18,070 nucleotides of DNA from an uncultured Ruminococcus sp. Lineage in GTDB: Bacteria > Bacillota > Clostridia > Lachnospirales > Lachnospiraceae. The notes under the pieces are model-generated. The model saw only the letters and a list, made by a program, of their open reading frames with translations, did not search any database and was not told where the DNA came from. Shown here one piece after another: positions 1-6,028 of this stretch. The stretch is from NCBI GenBank assembly GCA_900553885.1, contig USFD01000063.1:1-18070 (forward strand), given 5' to 3'. Every line of letters begins with the position of its first letter. The stretch's first letter is position 1. A program made the translations under genes and the position numbers.

Positions 1-45
1 TGACTCTTAATCAGGGTGTCCAGGGTTCGAACCCCTGATCGCGCA
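1..45 (+). tRNA. tRNA-Lys (anticodon CTT), 3' part only
   Basis: The window opens inside a tRNA. An anticodon loop CTCTTAA (positions 4-10) gives anticodon CTT at 6-8, read as lysine. It is followed by a variable loop, a T arm (stem 21-25/33-37 around loop TTCGAAC) and the 3' acceptor strand 38-44 with discriminator A45. The next bases are CTT, so CCA is not encoded. The D arm and 5' acceptor strand lie outside the window. Confidence 0.9.
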
Positions 46-50
46 CTTAG

Positions 51-96
51 AAATCGCTGTTTTTGCGGACATTGCGAGCCGCGGGGACGGCGATTT
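51..96 (+). other. Hairpin just downstream of tRNA-Lys, possible weak tRNA terminator
   Basis: Arms 51-60 (AAATCGCTGT) and 87-96 (ACGGCGATTT) pair over 10 bp with one G-U. Inside, GCGG (65-68) can pair with CCGC (79-82). It is followed by TATTT, a weak U-tract, so it could end the tRNA transcript. The stronger terminator at 123-188 lies just beyond. Confidence 0.4.
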
Positions 97-115
97 TATT
101 TGCGTAAAGCATTGA

Positions 116-243
116 GCAGCGCGGAAAAATAGAAAAAAACTCCCAGGGAAGTGCTCGCATTTCCCTGGGAATTTTTTTCTATTTTTCCATGTGGCGAAAG
201 CCACGACCGAGATGAAGCGAAGCGGAATCGAGGTGAGCGCTGC
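116..243. repeat. Closed multi-hairpin element flanking the tRNA gene
   Basis: GCAGCGC (116-122) is complementary to GCGCTGC (237-243), and these arms enclose two further hairpins. One is a 28-bp stem (123-150/161-188) that abuts the left arm directly. The other is GTGGC-GAAA-GCCAC (191-204), a 5-bp stem with a GNRA tetraloop. The rest (205-236) is purine-rich with short GCGAAGC-like repeats. No convincing ORF lies here. It could be a dispersed palindromic repeat, a non-autonomous mobile element or a structured RNA. No target-site duplication was found, and no second copy was noticed in the window. Bases 244-324 hold nothing recognisable apart from two TTGATTA repeats (305-311, 317-323) next to the promoter. 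Confidence 0.45.
123..188. terminator. Bidirectional intrinsic terminator, 28-bp near-perfect inverted repeat
   Basis: Arms 123-150 and 161-188 match at 27 of 28 positions (C140/A171 do not pair), around a 10-nt loop. The GC-rich core TCCCAGGGAA/TTCCCTGGGA is flanked by an A-tract on one side and a T-tract on the other, so transcription from either direction meets a stem followed by a U-run. On the + strand it would terminate the tRNA transcript. Confidence 0.8.
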
Positions 244-324
244 GTCCTTCCGAGGCCGTTTTCCCTTTCCATCCTATATTACAATGAATACAGTTCACAA
301 ATGGTTGATTAAATCTTTGATTAG

Positions 325-353
325 TTGACAATAAATGACGGTTGATATAGAAT
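325..353 (+). promoter_or_regulatory. Sigma-A type promoter for the zinc-ribbon/SHOCT-like pair
   Basis: A perfect -35 TTGACA (325-330) lies 17 bp before TAGAAT (348-353), a 5 of 6 match to the -10 consensus. Transcription would start near 360. Two direct repeats of TTGATTA (305-311 and 317-323), 12 bp apart, sit just upstream and could be a regulator site. Confidence 0.7.
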
Positions 354-444
354 TAAAAATCATAGAATTATTGGAAAAAGATAAACTGAAAAAATGGAAA
401 AAAATTGAAGCGCTTGCTTTTACGAAGGAAAAGAGGTGGGATGG

Positions 445-891
445 GTGTTTTATTACTGTGAGAAATGTGCCGATATCAAAAATGCCGGAGCAAAAGCAGG
501 ACAGGATGTGCCGTGTGAAGTATGCGGTGCGGCCATGAAGCCGGTGCCTCAGGAATATCTGATGCCGGGCGGAAGTTTTTTCAAATCACAGGCGGTCAGA
601 CAGCAGTTCATTTCTATGATTCAGAGTCAGGAAACATACGATCCGGACATTGGCGGAAAAAAGGAGGAACTGAAAGAAGCGGCAAAAGCTGAGGAACAGA
701 GACGGATTGCTGAGACGAACGAGAGAATGAAGCAGGAACAGTTCCATATGACGTGCCCGGTATGCGGCAGCCGGAGTGTTCAGAAGATTTCAGCCGCAGG
801 AAAATATGCGAAGATCGGCGTGCTGGGGATTCTGGGGGCAGATGATCTGGGAAAAACATGGAAATGCACTGTGTGCGGAAGTAAATTTTAA
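445..891 (+). CDS. Split zinc-ribbon protein of unknown function
   Basis: This small soluble protein (148 residues from the GTG at 445) has a CxxC pair at each half of two ribbons: C5/C8 with C24/C27 at the N-terminus, and C104/C107 with C141/C144 at the C-terminus. A charged, probably helical stretch (about 70-102, rich in Lys, Glu and Ala) joins them. Eight ordered cysteines point to two structural zinc sites. The start is uncertain: GTG 445 is preceded by GAGGTGG, while an in-frame GTG at 436 would add three residues; the ATG at 441 is out of frame and soon meets a stop. It sits 14 nt before the next gene and surely shares its transcript. No enzyme motif is visible. Roles in protein or nucleic-acid binding are possible, but none is supported. 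Confidence 0.8.
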   Translation: MFYYCEKCADIKNAGAKAGQDVPCEVCGAAMKPVPQEYLMPGGSFFKSQAVRQQFISMIQSQETYDPDIGGKKEELKEAAKAEEQRRIAETNERMKQEQFHMTCPVCGSRSVQKISAAGKYAKIGVLGILGADDLGKTWKCTVCGSKF

Positions 892-905
892 GGAGATAAG
901 AGAAA

Positions 906-1469
906 ATGGGATTTTTTGACAAAGCTTTAAAAACAGCGAAAAATGTAGGCGGAAGTATTGCCTCTTCAGCAGCAAATGTAGGTTCAACAGTAGGGACTGC
1001 CGCGCAGGACAACGCGGAACTGAACAGCCTGAAAATGCAGATTAACGTAATTGAGCAGGAATTAAATGCCGCATATGCACAGATCGGAAAGAAATATGTG
1101 GATTATGTAGCACAGACCGGAGATATGGGCAATCTGGATGTAGGAGATCTGCTTGCCATGATGGATCCGAAGCTGACCAGAAAACAGGAACTGGAGCAGC
1201 AGCTTATTGAGCTCGAGAAGCGGATGAAACAGAATGCGATTCTCAGAGACAAGGCAAGAGCAGAAGAGGAGTTCCAGGAGGAAAAGACAAAACTTGACAA
1301 AGCACTTGCAATGGATGTGATTTCACAGGATGAGTATAATTTCAAGATCAGCGTTGCAAGAAAGAAAGTGGACAACTTTGAAGAGATCCGGAAAGTTGAA
1401 CAGCAGTTTGATATGGGTATTATCACAAAGGAAGAGAAAAACGCAAAGATAGCAGCGCTTACACAGTAA
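906..1469 (+). CDS. Coiled-coil protein with SHOCT-like C-terminal repeats
   Basis: The 187-residue product starts at an ATG with a good AAGGAGA site (891-897) that overlaps the stop of the preceding gene. The N-terminus (about 1-40) is small-residue rich (Gly, Ser, Ala), like an amphipathic or flexible segment. Residues 40-145 read as long charged helices, probably coiled coil. The C-terminus carries two similar short helical motifs: one around DVISQDEYNFK (about 139-149) and one around MGIITKEEKNAK (about 170-181). Both resemble the SHOCT pattern of hydrophobic-Ile-x-x-x-Glu-Glu/Tyr-x-x-Lys. SHOCT modules commonly end multidomain bacterial proteins of unclear role and are thought to mediate oligomerisation. 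No signal peptide or membrane segment is evident. Co-expression with the zinc-ribbon protein suggests a joint complex, which is inference. Confidence 0.8.
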   Translation: MGFFDKALKTAKNVGGSIASSAANVGSTVGTAAQDNAELNSLKMQINVIEQELNAAYAQIGKKYVDYVAQTGDMGNLDVGDLLAMMDPKLTRKQELEQQLIELEKRMKQNAILRDKARAEEEFQEEKTKLDKALAMDVISQDEYNFKISVARKKVDNFEEIRKVEQQFDMGIITKEEKNAKIAALTQ

Positions 1470-1493
1470 TCGAAATATAAAAAGAAATAGGAG

Positions 1494-1532
1494 AGGCAGA
1501 AGATGTGGCGGAGATACATCTTCTGCCTTTTT
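1494..1532 (+). terminator. Intrinsic terminator of the zinc-ribbon/SHOCT-like operon
   Basis: A perfect 13-bp stem (AGGCAGAAGATGT at 1494-1506, ACATCTTCTGCCT at 1516-1528) with a 9-nt loop is followed by a T-rich stretch. It lies 24 nt after the stop of the second gene. Confidence 0.92.
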
Positions 1533-1551
1533 ATTATGCAAAGGATCTGTC

Positions 1552-1579
1552 TTGACATTTTTTCAGGGTACATTATAAT
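1552..1579 (+). promoter_or_regulatory. Strong promoter of the MarR-family gene
   Basis: Perfect TTGACA (1552-1557) and perfect TATAAT (1574-1579) are separated by 16 bp. The start point would be near 1586, leaving a leader of about 75 nt that contains the palindrome at 1594. Confidence 0.88.
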
Positions 1580-1593
1580 ATACATGTTGTTAG

Positions 1594-1622
1594 TTTGAAT
1601 TCAAATTGTTATGATTCAAATT
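1594..1622 (+). promoter_or_regulatory. Palindromic operator candidate, likely MarR autoregulation
   Basis: TTTGAATTCAAA (1594-1605) is a perfect 12-bp palindrome just after the predicted start point. A second half-like copy, ATTCAAATT, recurs 15 bp on (1599-1607 and 1614-1622). MarR-family dimers typically bind short AT-rich palindromes in their own promoters. The site fits repression by the product of the next gene, though binding is inferred from position only. Confidence 0.55.
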
Positions 1623-1660
1623 ATATGACAGCGTTCAACGGTCTGAAAGGAGCGGATATT

Positions 1661-2077
1661 ATGTCGAATTCATTTCATTATCTGGTAATGGCGGAGCATT
1701 CCATGTTTCAGAAGGAACTGCAGGCCAGGCTGAAGGGCTCGGGCCTGACGATAGGACAGCCGAAAGTTCTGGATTATCTGAAGGATCACGATGGCGCCGG
1801 TCAGAAAGACATTGCCCAGGGATGTCATATTGAGCCGGGAACACTTACTTCGCTTTTGAACCGTATGGAAGAATGCGGGCTTGTGGAGCGCCGCATGTTA
1901 AACGGCAACCGCCGGAGTTCCTTTGTTTTTCTGACGGAAAAAGGGAGAACACAGCTGGAGCTTGTGACGCAGGCGTTTGAAGAGCTGGAAGAGAAGGCCT
2001 TCCGGGGGCTTTCTGAATCAGACTGTGAGACATTTATGAACCTGTTTCTTTGTATTTATAAGAATACGATGTCCTGA
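1661..2077 (+). CDS. MarR-family transcriptional regulator
   Basis: A 138-residue winged helix-turn-helix protein of typical MarR length. An N-terminal helix (about 3-25) is followed by the DNA-binding domain: helices around 33-56, a recognition helix around 57-70 (EPGTLTSLLNRMEECGL), and a wing (about 77-93) with the usual Arg-rich turn GNRRSSFVFLT. C-terminal helices (about 96-135) would complete the dimer interface. ATG 1661 is chosen because AAGGAG (1647-1652) sits 8 nt upstream; upstream in-frame starts would run into the operator. Four cysteines (55, 72, 122, 131) are present, one within the HTH, so a redox-sensing role is possible but unproven. The gene leads into the membrane-kinase fusion 189 nt downstream with no clear promoter between, so the two are probably co-transcribed. 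Confidence 0.9.
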   Translation: MSNSFHYLVMAEHSMFQKELQARLKGSGLTIGQPKVLDYLKDHDGAGQKDIAQGCHIEPGTLTSLLNRMEECGLVERRMLNGNRRSSFVFLTEKGRTQLELVTQAFEELEEKAFRGLSESDCETFMNLFLCIYKNTMS

Positions 2078-2121
2078 AATGAGCCTGCAGGAAAACAGAT
2101 TTTTTAATAATGTGCAATACA

Positions 2122-2240
2122 GACAGACGGTGCGTACGGCGTACCGTCTGTCGTTTGCAGCGGCGATGAGCCAAAGGCCGGGCCTGCCCGGGATCTTTGC
2201 CGCCGTCTGCAATTCCGGAAGATGCCTTCAGGCGCTTCCG
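2122..2240 (+). promoter_or_regulatory. Highly structured intercistronic leader, candidate cis-regulatory RNA
   Basis: Three consecutive stems fill the gap before the membrane-kinase gene. Stem 1 pairs 2122-2131 with 2143-2152 (10 bp). Stem 2 has a base helix of 2155-2165 with 2201-2212 (11 bp, one bulged U), then CAAAG (2172-2176) with CTTTG (2195-2199), then CCGGG (2178-2182) with CCCGG (2187-2191). Stem 3 pairs CGGAAG (2216-2221) with CTTCCG (2235-2240), capped by GCC-TTCA-GGC. Alternative pairings exist: CAGACGG (2124-2130) can pair with CCGTCTG at 2144-2150 or at 2203-2209, and CTTCC (2235-2239) can instead pair with GGAAG of the ribosome binding site (2255-2259). No U-run follows any stem, so translational control fits better than termination. 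It matches no riboswitch class I recognise. Confidence 0.55.
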
Positions 2241-2266
2241 CTAATTTCGAGGGAGGAAGGATATGT

Positions 2267-3571
2267 ATGGAAAAACTGAAACGTTATATTGTATTTCTGA
2301 TCGGACTTTTTATTAATTCTCTGGGGGTAAGTCTGATTACAAAAGCTGATCTGGGAACTTCTCCCATTTCTTCGATCCCCTATGTGCTGAGCCTGAATTT
2401 CCCCTTTACTCTGGGACAGTTTACAATTGTGTTCAGCCTTCTGCTGATTGTGATCCAGCTTATTATTCTGCGCAGAAACTTTAAGCCGGAGCATCTGCTG
2501 CAGATCCCGATTTCCATTCTGTTCGGATATTTTATTGACCTGACCATGGTGATGCTGTTCTTTGTTCATCCTGGAAACTATCTCTCATCTCTGGCGTATC
2601 TTCTTGTGGGCTGCGTCATTCTGGGATTCGGCGTGTATACAGAAGTACTGGCGAATGTGGCTATGCTTCCAGGGGAATCTTTTGTCCGGGCTGTTTCATC
2701 TACCTGGAAGACGGAATTCGGGTCAACAAAGGTTGCATTTGATGTGTCGCTGACGGTGATTGCCGGAGTGCTCTCATTCCTGTTCGCACACCGGCTGGAC
2801 GGAGTGCGGGAAGGTACGATTATAGCGGCTCTGCTGGTGGGCTTTATTGCCCGGCTGTTCGGGCGCAGGCTTTCCTTTCTGGAGTCGCTCCTTTTTCAGA
2901 AGAAGCGGCAGGATACAGGAGAGAATGCCGGAGATGTGTCCGCGGAAAAAGAAGCGCCTGCATCCAGGCGTCCTGTAATTGTGATCGGACGTCAGTACGG
3001 AAGCGGCGGACATGACATCGGGGAAGCCCTTGCGAAGAGACTTGGATTTGCGTTTTATGATAATGAGATAATTCAGATGGCAGCCGGTTCTACGGGATAC
3101 ACTCCGCAGTTTATCAGGGACAGAGAAGAAAATATGACCAACAGTTTCCTTTATGATCTTATGAGCCAGATGTACATCTACTCTGATACCCGGGAGGCGC
3201 CTCGGGACGCCATTTTTGAATCAGAAGGCAAAGTGATCCGCGAGCTGGCGGATAAGGGGAATTGTGTCATTATCGGGCGCTGCGCGGATTACATACTCCG
3301 GGACCGCCCGGAATGCCTGAAGGTTTATCTGCATGCGTCTCAGAATTACCGTGTAAAACGGATTATGAAGACAGAAAATCTGTCGGAAAAGGAAGCGCTT
3401 CAGAAGGTCCGTCAGATGGACCGGAGGCGTTCGGACAATTACCATTATTATACCCGGAGAATCTGGGGACACTCGGGAAACTATGATCTTACGATTGACA
3501 CAGAGATGGGAGCAGAGAGTGTTCAGGAAATTATCTGCCGGACGCTGGAGCTGAAGGAGAAACAAGAGTAA
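2267..3571 (+). CDS. Membrane protein (YczE/YitT-like) fused to cytidylate-kinase-like domain
   Basis: The 434-residue product has two parts. Residues 5-205 hold about six hydrophobic segments (near 7-27, 48-68, 77-99, 106-128, 156-177, 183-200), with motifs such as TKADLGTSPISSIPYVLS that recall the YczE/YyaS/YitT family. A charged linker (about 210-234) leads to a cytosolic domain (236-428) of the cytidylate-kinase-like family. Its P-loop GRQYGSGGHDIG (241-252) has the family's GSGG[RH] form without the classical lysine, followed by FYDNEII and an Arg-rich segment QMDRRRSDNYHYYTRR. ATG 2267 is chosen because GGGAGGAAGG (2251-2260) lies 6 nt upstream; the ATG at 2263 is out of frame. The substrate is unknown, and true CMP kinase activity is not implied. 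It lies downstream of a MarR gene and a folded leader. Confidence 0.85.
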   Translation: MEKLKRYIVFLIGLFINSLGVSLITKADLGTSPISSIPYVLSLNFPFTLGQFTIVFSLLLIVIQLIILRRNFKPEHLLQIPISILFGYFIDLTMVMLFFVHPGNYLSSLAYLLVGCVILGFGVYTEVLANVAMLPGESFVRAVSSTWKTEFGSTKVAFDVSLTVIAGVLSFLFAHRLDGVREGTIIAALLVGFIARLFGRRLSFLESLLFQKKRQDTGENAGDVSAEKEAPASRRPVIVIGRQYGSGGHDIGEALAKRLGFAFYDNEIIQMAAGSTGYTPQFIRDREENMTNSFLYDLMSQMYIYSDTREAPRDAIFESEGKVIRELADKGNCVIIGRCADYILRDRPECLKVYLHASQNYRVKRIMKTENLSEKEALQKVRQMDRRRSDNYHYYTRRIWGHSGNYDLTIDTEMGAESVQEIICRTLELKEKQE

Positions 3572-3597
3572 GTTGCGGAATTTCTTTCCGCTATATA

Positions 3598-3639
3598 GAA
3601 ACAGCCGGTTTTGAAGAGGGATTCAAAACCGGCTGTTTC
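3598..3639. terminator. Bidirectional terminator between convergent genes
   Basis: A perfect 18-bp inverted repeat (3598-3615/3622-3639) with a 6-nt loop sits between the stop of the + strand fusion gene (3571) and the stop of the - strand gene (3643). T-tracts inside and beside the arms are modest (GTGTTATTT on the + side), but the stem is very stable and the position fits termination from both sides. Confidence 0.85.
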
Positions 3640-3642
3640 GTG

Positions 3643-4209
3643 TTATTTCAGCTGATTACCGTCAGAAAATGCTGTTCCGACTCTTCCGCCCAGTTTCAGG
3701 TAGGCATGATTAGCCGGATCATAGGAGATCGCTCCCAGTTTTTCCGGATCAATTTTTCCGTCTTCTCCGAGAATCCTTTCATCTGCGCTTACATTCACAA
3801 TTTCCGCCACAATGCGAAGTGTGGCGTTGTACTGATTGATTTCCTCCACTCTGCACTCCAGAGATAGGGGCAGTTCCTGGATGACAGGCGCATCCACAAA
3901 CTCGCTCTTTACAGTATGAAAGCCGGATTTTTCAATTTTATCCGGCACATCATGTCCGGATACAATTCCCACATAATCCGCTGCTACAAGATTTTTTTCG
4001 TCCGCAATTCCTACGGTAAACGCATTTTTTATTTTAATGTTATCGGAAGTTTTGTGTCTCACCCCGATATTGATCTGAATCCGGTTGGAATTTACGATTC
4101 CGCCGTAAGCTACATTCATAGCGTCAACCGTTCCGTCCTCGCCGTAGGTAGCTACGATCAGCACCGGCTGAGGATACATATAAGGATTAGGTCCAAGATT
4201 TTTCCGCAT
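3643..4209 (-). CDS. Flavin reductase-like (FMN-binding split barrel) protein
   Basis: A 188-residue protein matching the flavin-reductase-like family, recognised by the N-terminal pattern PQPVLIVATYGEDGTVDAMNVAYGGIVNSN, quoted here in parts: PQPVLIVATY, then DAMNVAYGGI (about 14-39), then INIGVRHKTSDNI, FTVGIAD and SGHDVPDKIEKSGF. Such proteins bind FMN and reduce flavins or act as small oxidoreductases in the cytosol; the substrate cannot be read. Two starts compete: ATG 4215 lies only 1 nt after AGGAGG (4217-4222), while ATG 4209 lies 7 nt after it, so 4209 is preferred. A TATTAT at 4236-4241 (- strand) could be a -10 but has no good -35, so it may be read from the operon that ends 110 nt upstream, where no terminator is visible. 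Confidence 0.85.
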   Translation of the reverse strand: MRKNLGPNPYMYPQPVLIVATYGEDGTVDAMNVAYGGIVNSNRIQINIGVRHKTSDNIKIKNAFTVGIADEKNLVAADYVGIVSGHDVPDKIEKSGFHTVKSEFVDAPVIQELPLSLECRVEEINQYNATLRIVAEIVNVSADERILGEDGKIDPEKLGAISYDPANHAYLKLGGRVGTAFSDGNQLK

Positions 4210-4319
4210 TTTCATTCCTCCTGACTGTATGAAATATAATAGAAAGGTATTTTTTCAGGTTGCGTGTGTATTTTCAGCGCTGCCGGCCATGGGAAGGCTG
4301 CGTCCATTCCCCGGGGGTC

Positions 4320-5414
4320 TCAGATATGCACCCATCTGCCTTCTTCTGCGGCGCTTGTACATACTGCGCTGCAGATGCGGACGATTTGTGCGCCCTCCCG
4401 GAAGGTGGGGCAGGCAGGAAGGGAGGCCGCCGGATCCTCTTCATAAAAACTCCGGATCAACCGGCGGAAGGAATCGTTGAAGCCGTTCCCAAAGCCATCG
4501 CTTTCCACGGTTTTCTGCCCGGCTCCGGCGCTGAAATATACGGAGTTGTTTTCCTGAGAATTCCAGCCGGCGGTCATCCGGTCTCCGGTAATCTCATAGG
4601 CCAGATAATTGGAGTATCCGTGGGAGACTTCCGAGAGGACTGCCGATCCTATGGCTCCGCCTTCCAGCCGGAAAGTAATCAGGGCAGCGTCTTCAGAAGT
4701 TACGGTGACGGGGGTGCCGCCGGAGTTGTCCGTTTCGGAAGAGCAGGCGGGATACATAATGCCGTCCCGCACAATTCTCTGCGGCTGGAAGTTCCCGAAC
4801 AGAGCGGATACATCCGTAATTTTTTCCCCTGTTACGTACTGAATAATGTCAAACCAGTGGGTCCCGATCTCGGTTACCGCCCGCATGGGGCCGGCAATTT
4901 CCGGTATATACCGCCATCCGTAAGGGCAGGGCAGCAGGTGAAACTGCTGGAGATACTGCCCGTGGACAAGACGTATGGCACCGAAATCATTTTTCTGCAC
5001 AAGGCTCTTTATCCGGTCAGACATCTGATGAAAACGGACATTTAGGTTGACGCCGCATTTTACATCAAGTGAGGCGGCCAGTGCTTCCAGTTCAGCGGCT
5101 TCCTCCGGATCAAGGCAGAGCGGTTTTTCACACAGTACATTTTTTCCCGCTGTCAGAAGCTTTTTAACAATCCGGTAATGGGTGTGGGGCGGCGTGCAGA
5201 TGTGGACGGAAGTGATTTCTTCAGAAAGCAGCAGATCTTCTGAAGTTCCATACTTTTCAATCCCCCATTTCTCTGCAAACTCTGCAGCGGTTTCCGCCGA
5301 GCGGTCCACAACGGCACAGATTCTGATTCCGCAGTATCTAAGGGCTTCCGCGTGGGAGTGAGAGATAAAACCGGCTCCCAGAATTGCGGCGCCCTGATTC
5401 TTATTATTCTGCAT
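4320..5414 (-). CDS. Gfo/Idh/MocA family NAD(P)-dependent dehydrogenase
   Basis: The 364-residue protein has the family layout: an N-terminal Rossmann fold with GAGFIS (13-18) and an acidic-type strand end VVDRS (35-39), the conserved EKP (96-98) whose lysine is part of the catalytic site, and a C-terminal beta-sheet domain. The catalytic His/Asp signature reads GTHWFD (184-189). Members oxidise or reduce sugars, inositols and related polyols; the specific substrate cannot be read. An AGGAGG site lies 6 nt before the ATG. It is the last gene of the - strand block, 79 nt after the cupin gene, so it probably handles a compound imported or released by that system. That gap contains a 12-bp palindrome (5429-5440) next to the ribosome binding site. 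Confidence 0.9.
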   Translation of the reverse strand: MQNNKNQGAAILGAGFISHSHAEALRYCGIRICAVVDRSAETAAEFAEKWGIEKYGTSEDLLLSEEITSVHICTPPHTHYRIVKKLLTAGKNVLCEKPLCLDPEEAAELEALAASLDVKCGVNLNVRFHQMSDRIKSLVQKNDFGAIRLVHGQYLQQFHLLPCPYGWRYIPEIAGPMRAVTEIGTHWFDIIQYVTGEKITDVSALFGNFQPQRIVRDGIMYPACSSETDNSGGTPVTVTSEDAALITFRLEGGAIGSAVLSEVSHGYSNYLAYEITGDRMTAGWNSQENNSVYFSAGAGQKTVESDGFGNGFNDSFRRLIRSFYEEDPAASLPACPTFREGAQIVRICSAVCTSAAEEGRWVHI

Positions 5415-5493
5415 GGATTTCCTCCTGTTATTTTAAAATAGAAAAACAGTTCCGTAAAAATGAAAGGCCGGACAGAACCGGTCTGCCGTCTGT

Positions 5494-6027
5494 TCAACGG
5501 TAAACCAGTTCGCCGGTCACTTTTTTAATCTCCCTTTCGCAGTCCGGAAACCGGCGGATCATTGTTTCCCGGTCCGCCCGGATGAAATCTCCTTCCAGAT
5601 AGGAGGGAGACATGGTAGTCCCCATAAGGGCAAAGCCGAACCTTCCCCCCGGGAGCAGCCGGGCTCCCTGCCAGGAATTCTTTTCCACAAGAATCTGGGG
5701 CCGCTCTCCGTTCCGGATGTCCTGCCCCAGGACCGAGACGCTCCTGCGGCCGTCACAGTCACGGATCTGAATCAGCTCCACCGGATCCCCGTAATAGAAG
5801 TGCCAGATTTCATCTGCAGAGAGCATGTGGAGATGGGAAAAGGAGTTTTTTGTCAGCATATAATAGATGGCGGAACCGCACCGGCGGTTTCCGTAAACCT
5901 CTTCGCTTGTATAAGTTTCAGCCACCATGCCGCCTTCTCCCGTAAGCGGCGTCAGATGCAGCAGCTGTATGATTTCTTCCGGAGACAATGGGGCTGCCTC
6001 CGGAAGTATTTTCTCTTTTGCTGTCAT
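5494..6027 (-). CDS. Cupin of the DUF985 family
   Basis: A 177-residue single-domain cupin of the DUF985 (Cupin_5) type. Recognisable elements, in order, are LTGEGGMVAETY (about 27-38), the strand SAIYYMLTKNSFSHLH (52-67), DEIWHFYYGDP (71-81), VLGQDIRNGERPQILVEKNSW and TTMSPSYLEGDF. The histidines near SHLH and EIWHF are the likely metal-site region. Members bind metal or sugar-like ligands and few have known reactions. Start ATG 6027 lies 1 nt after the stop of the upstream permease, with AAGGGG about 10 nt before; a longer reading would overlap the permease without need. Tight coupling to the ABC transporter implies a role in handling its cargo. Confidence 0.85.
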   Translation of the reverse strand: MTAKEKILPEAAPLSPEEIIQLLHLTPLTGEGGMVAETYTSEEVYGNRRCGSAIYYMLTKNSFSHLHMLSADEIWHFYYGDPVELIQIRDCDGRRSVSVLGQDIRNGERPQILVEKNSWQGARLLPGGRFGFALMGTTMSPSYLEGDFIRADRETMIRRFPDCEREIKKVTGELVYR

Positions 6028-6028
6028 A

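Noticed and set aside
1..250. Integrated element at tRNA-Lys
   Set aside because: A tRNA 3' end is a common integration site, but no integrase, no repeated tRNA end and no phage-like genes were found in the window.
335..538. 67-codon reading on the + strand ahead of the zinc-ribbon gene
   Set aside because: Its start lies upstream of the predicted transcription start, its first part covers the promoter -10, and its second half is out of frame with the cysteine-rich gene it overlaps.
2160..2205. Fluoride riboswitch (GGCGATGAG at 2162-2170)
   Set aside because: The short match resembles the class, but the expected pseudoknot partner and the 3' conserved segment are not found in the required order, and the downstream gene is not a fluoride exporter or related gene I recognise.
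2079..2279. 66-codon reading between the MarR and membrane-kinase genes
   Set aside because: No ribosome binding site, no family-like composition, it runs into the next gene, and the same bases are better explained by the stems of the leader.
4260..5045. Long + strand reading (261 codons) opposite the dehydrogenase gene
   Set aside because: It is antisense to a gene with clear Rossmann and catalytic motifs, has no ribosome binding site and no recognisable protein family.
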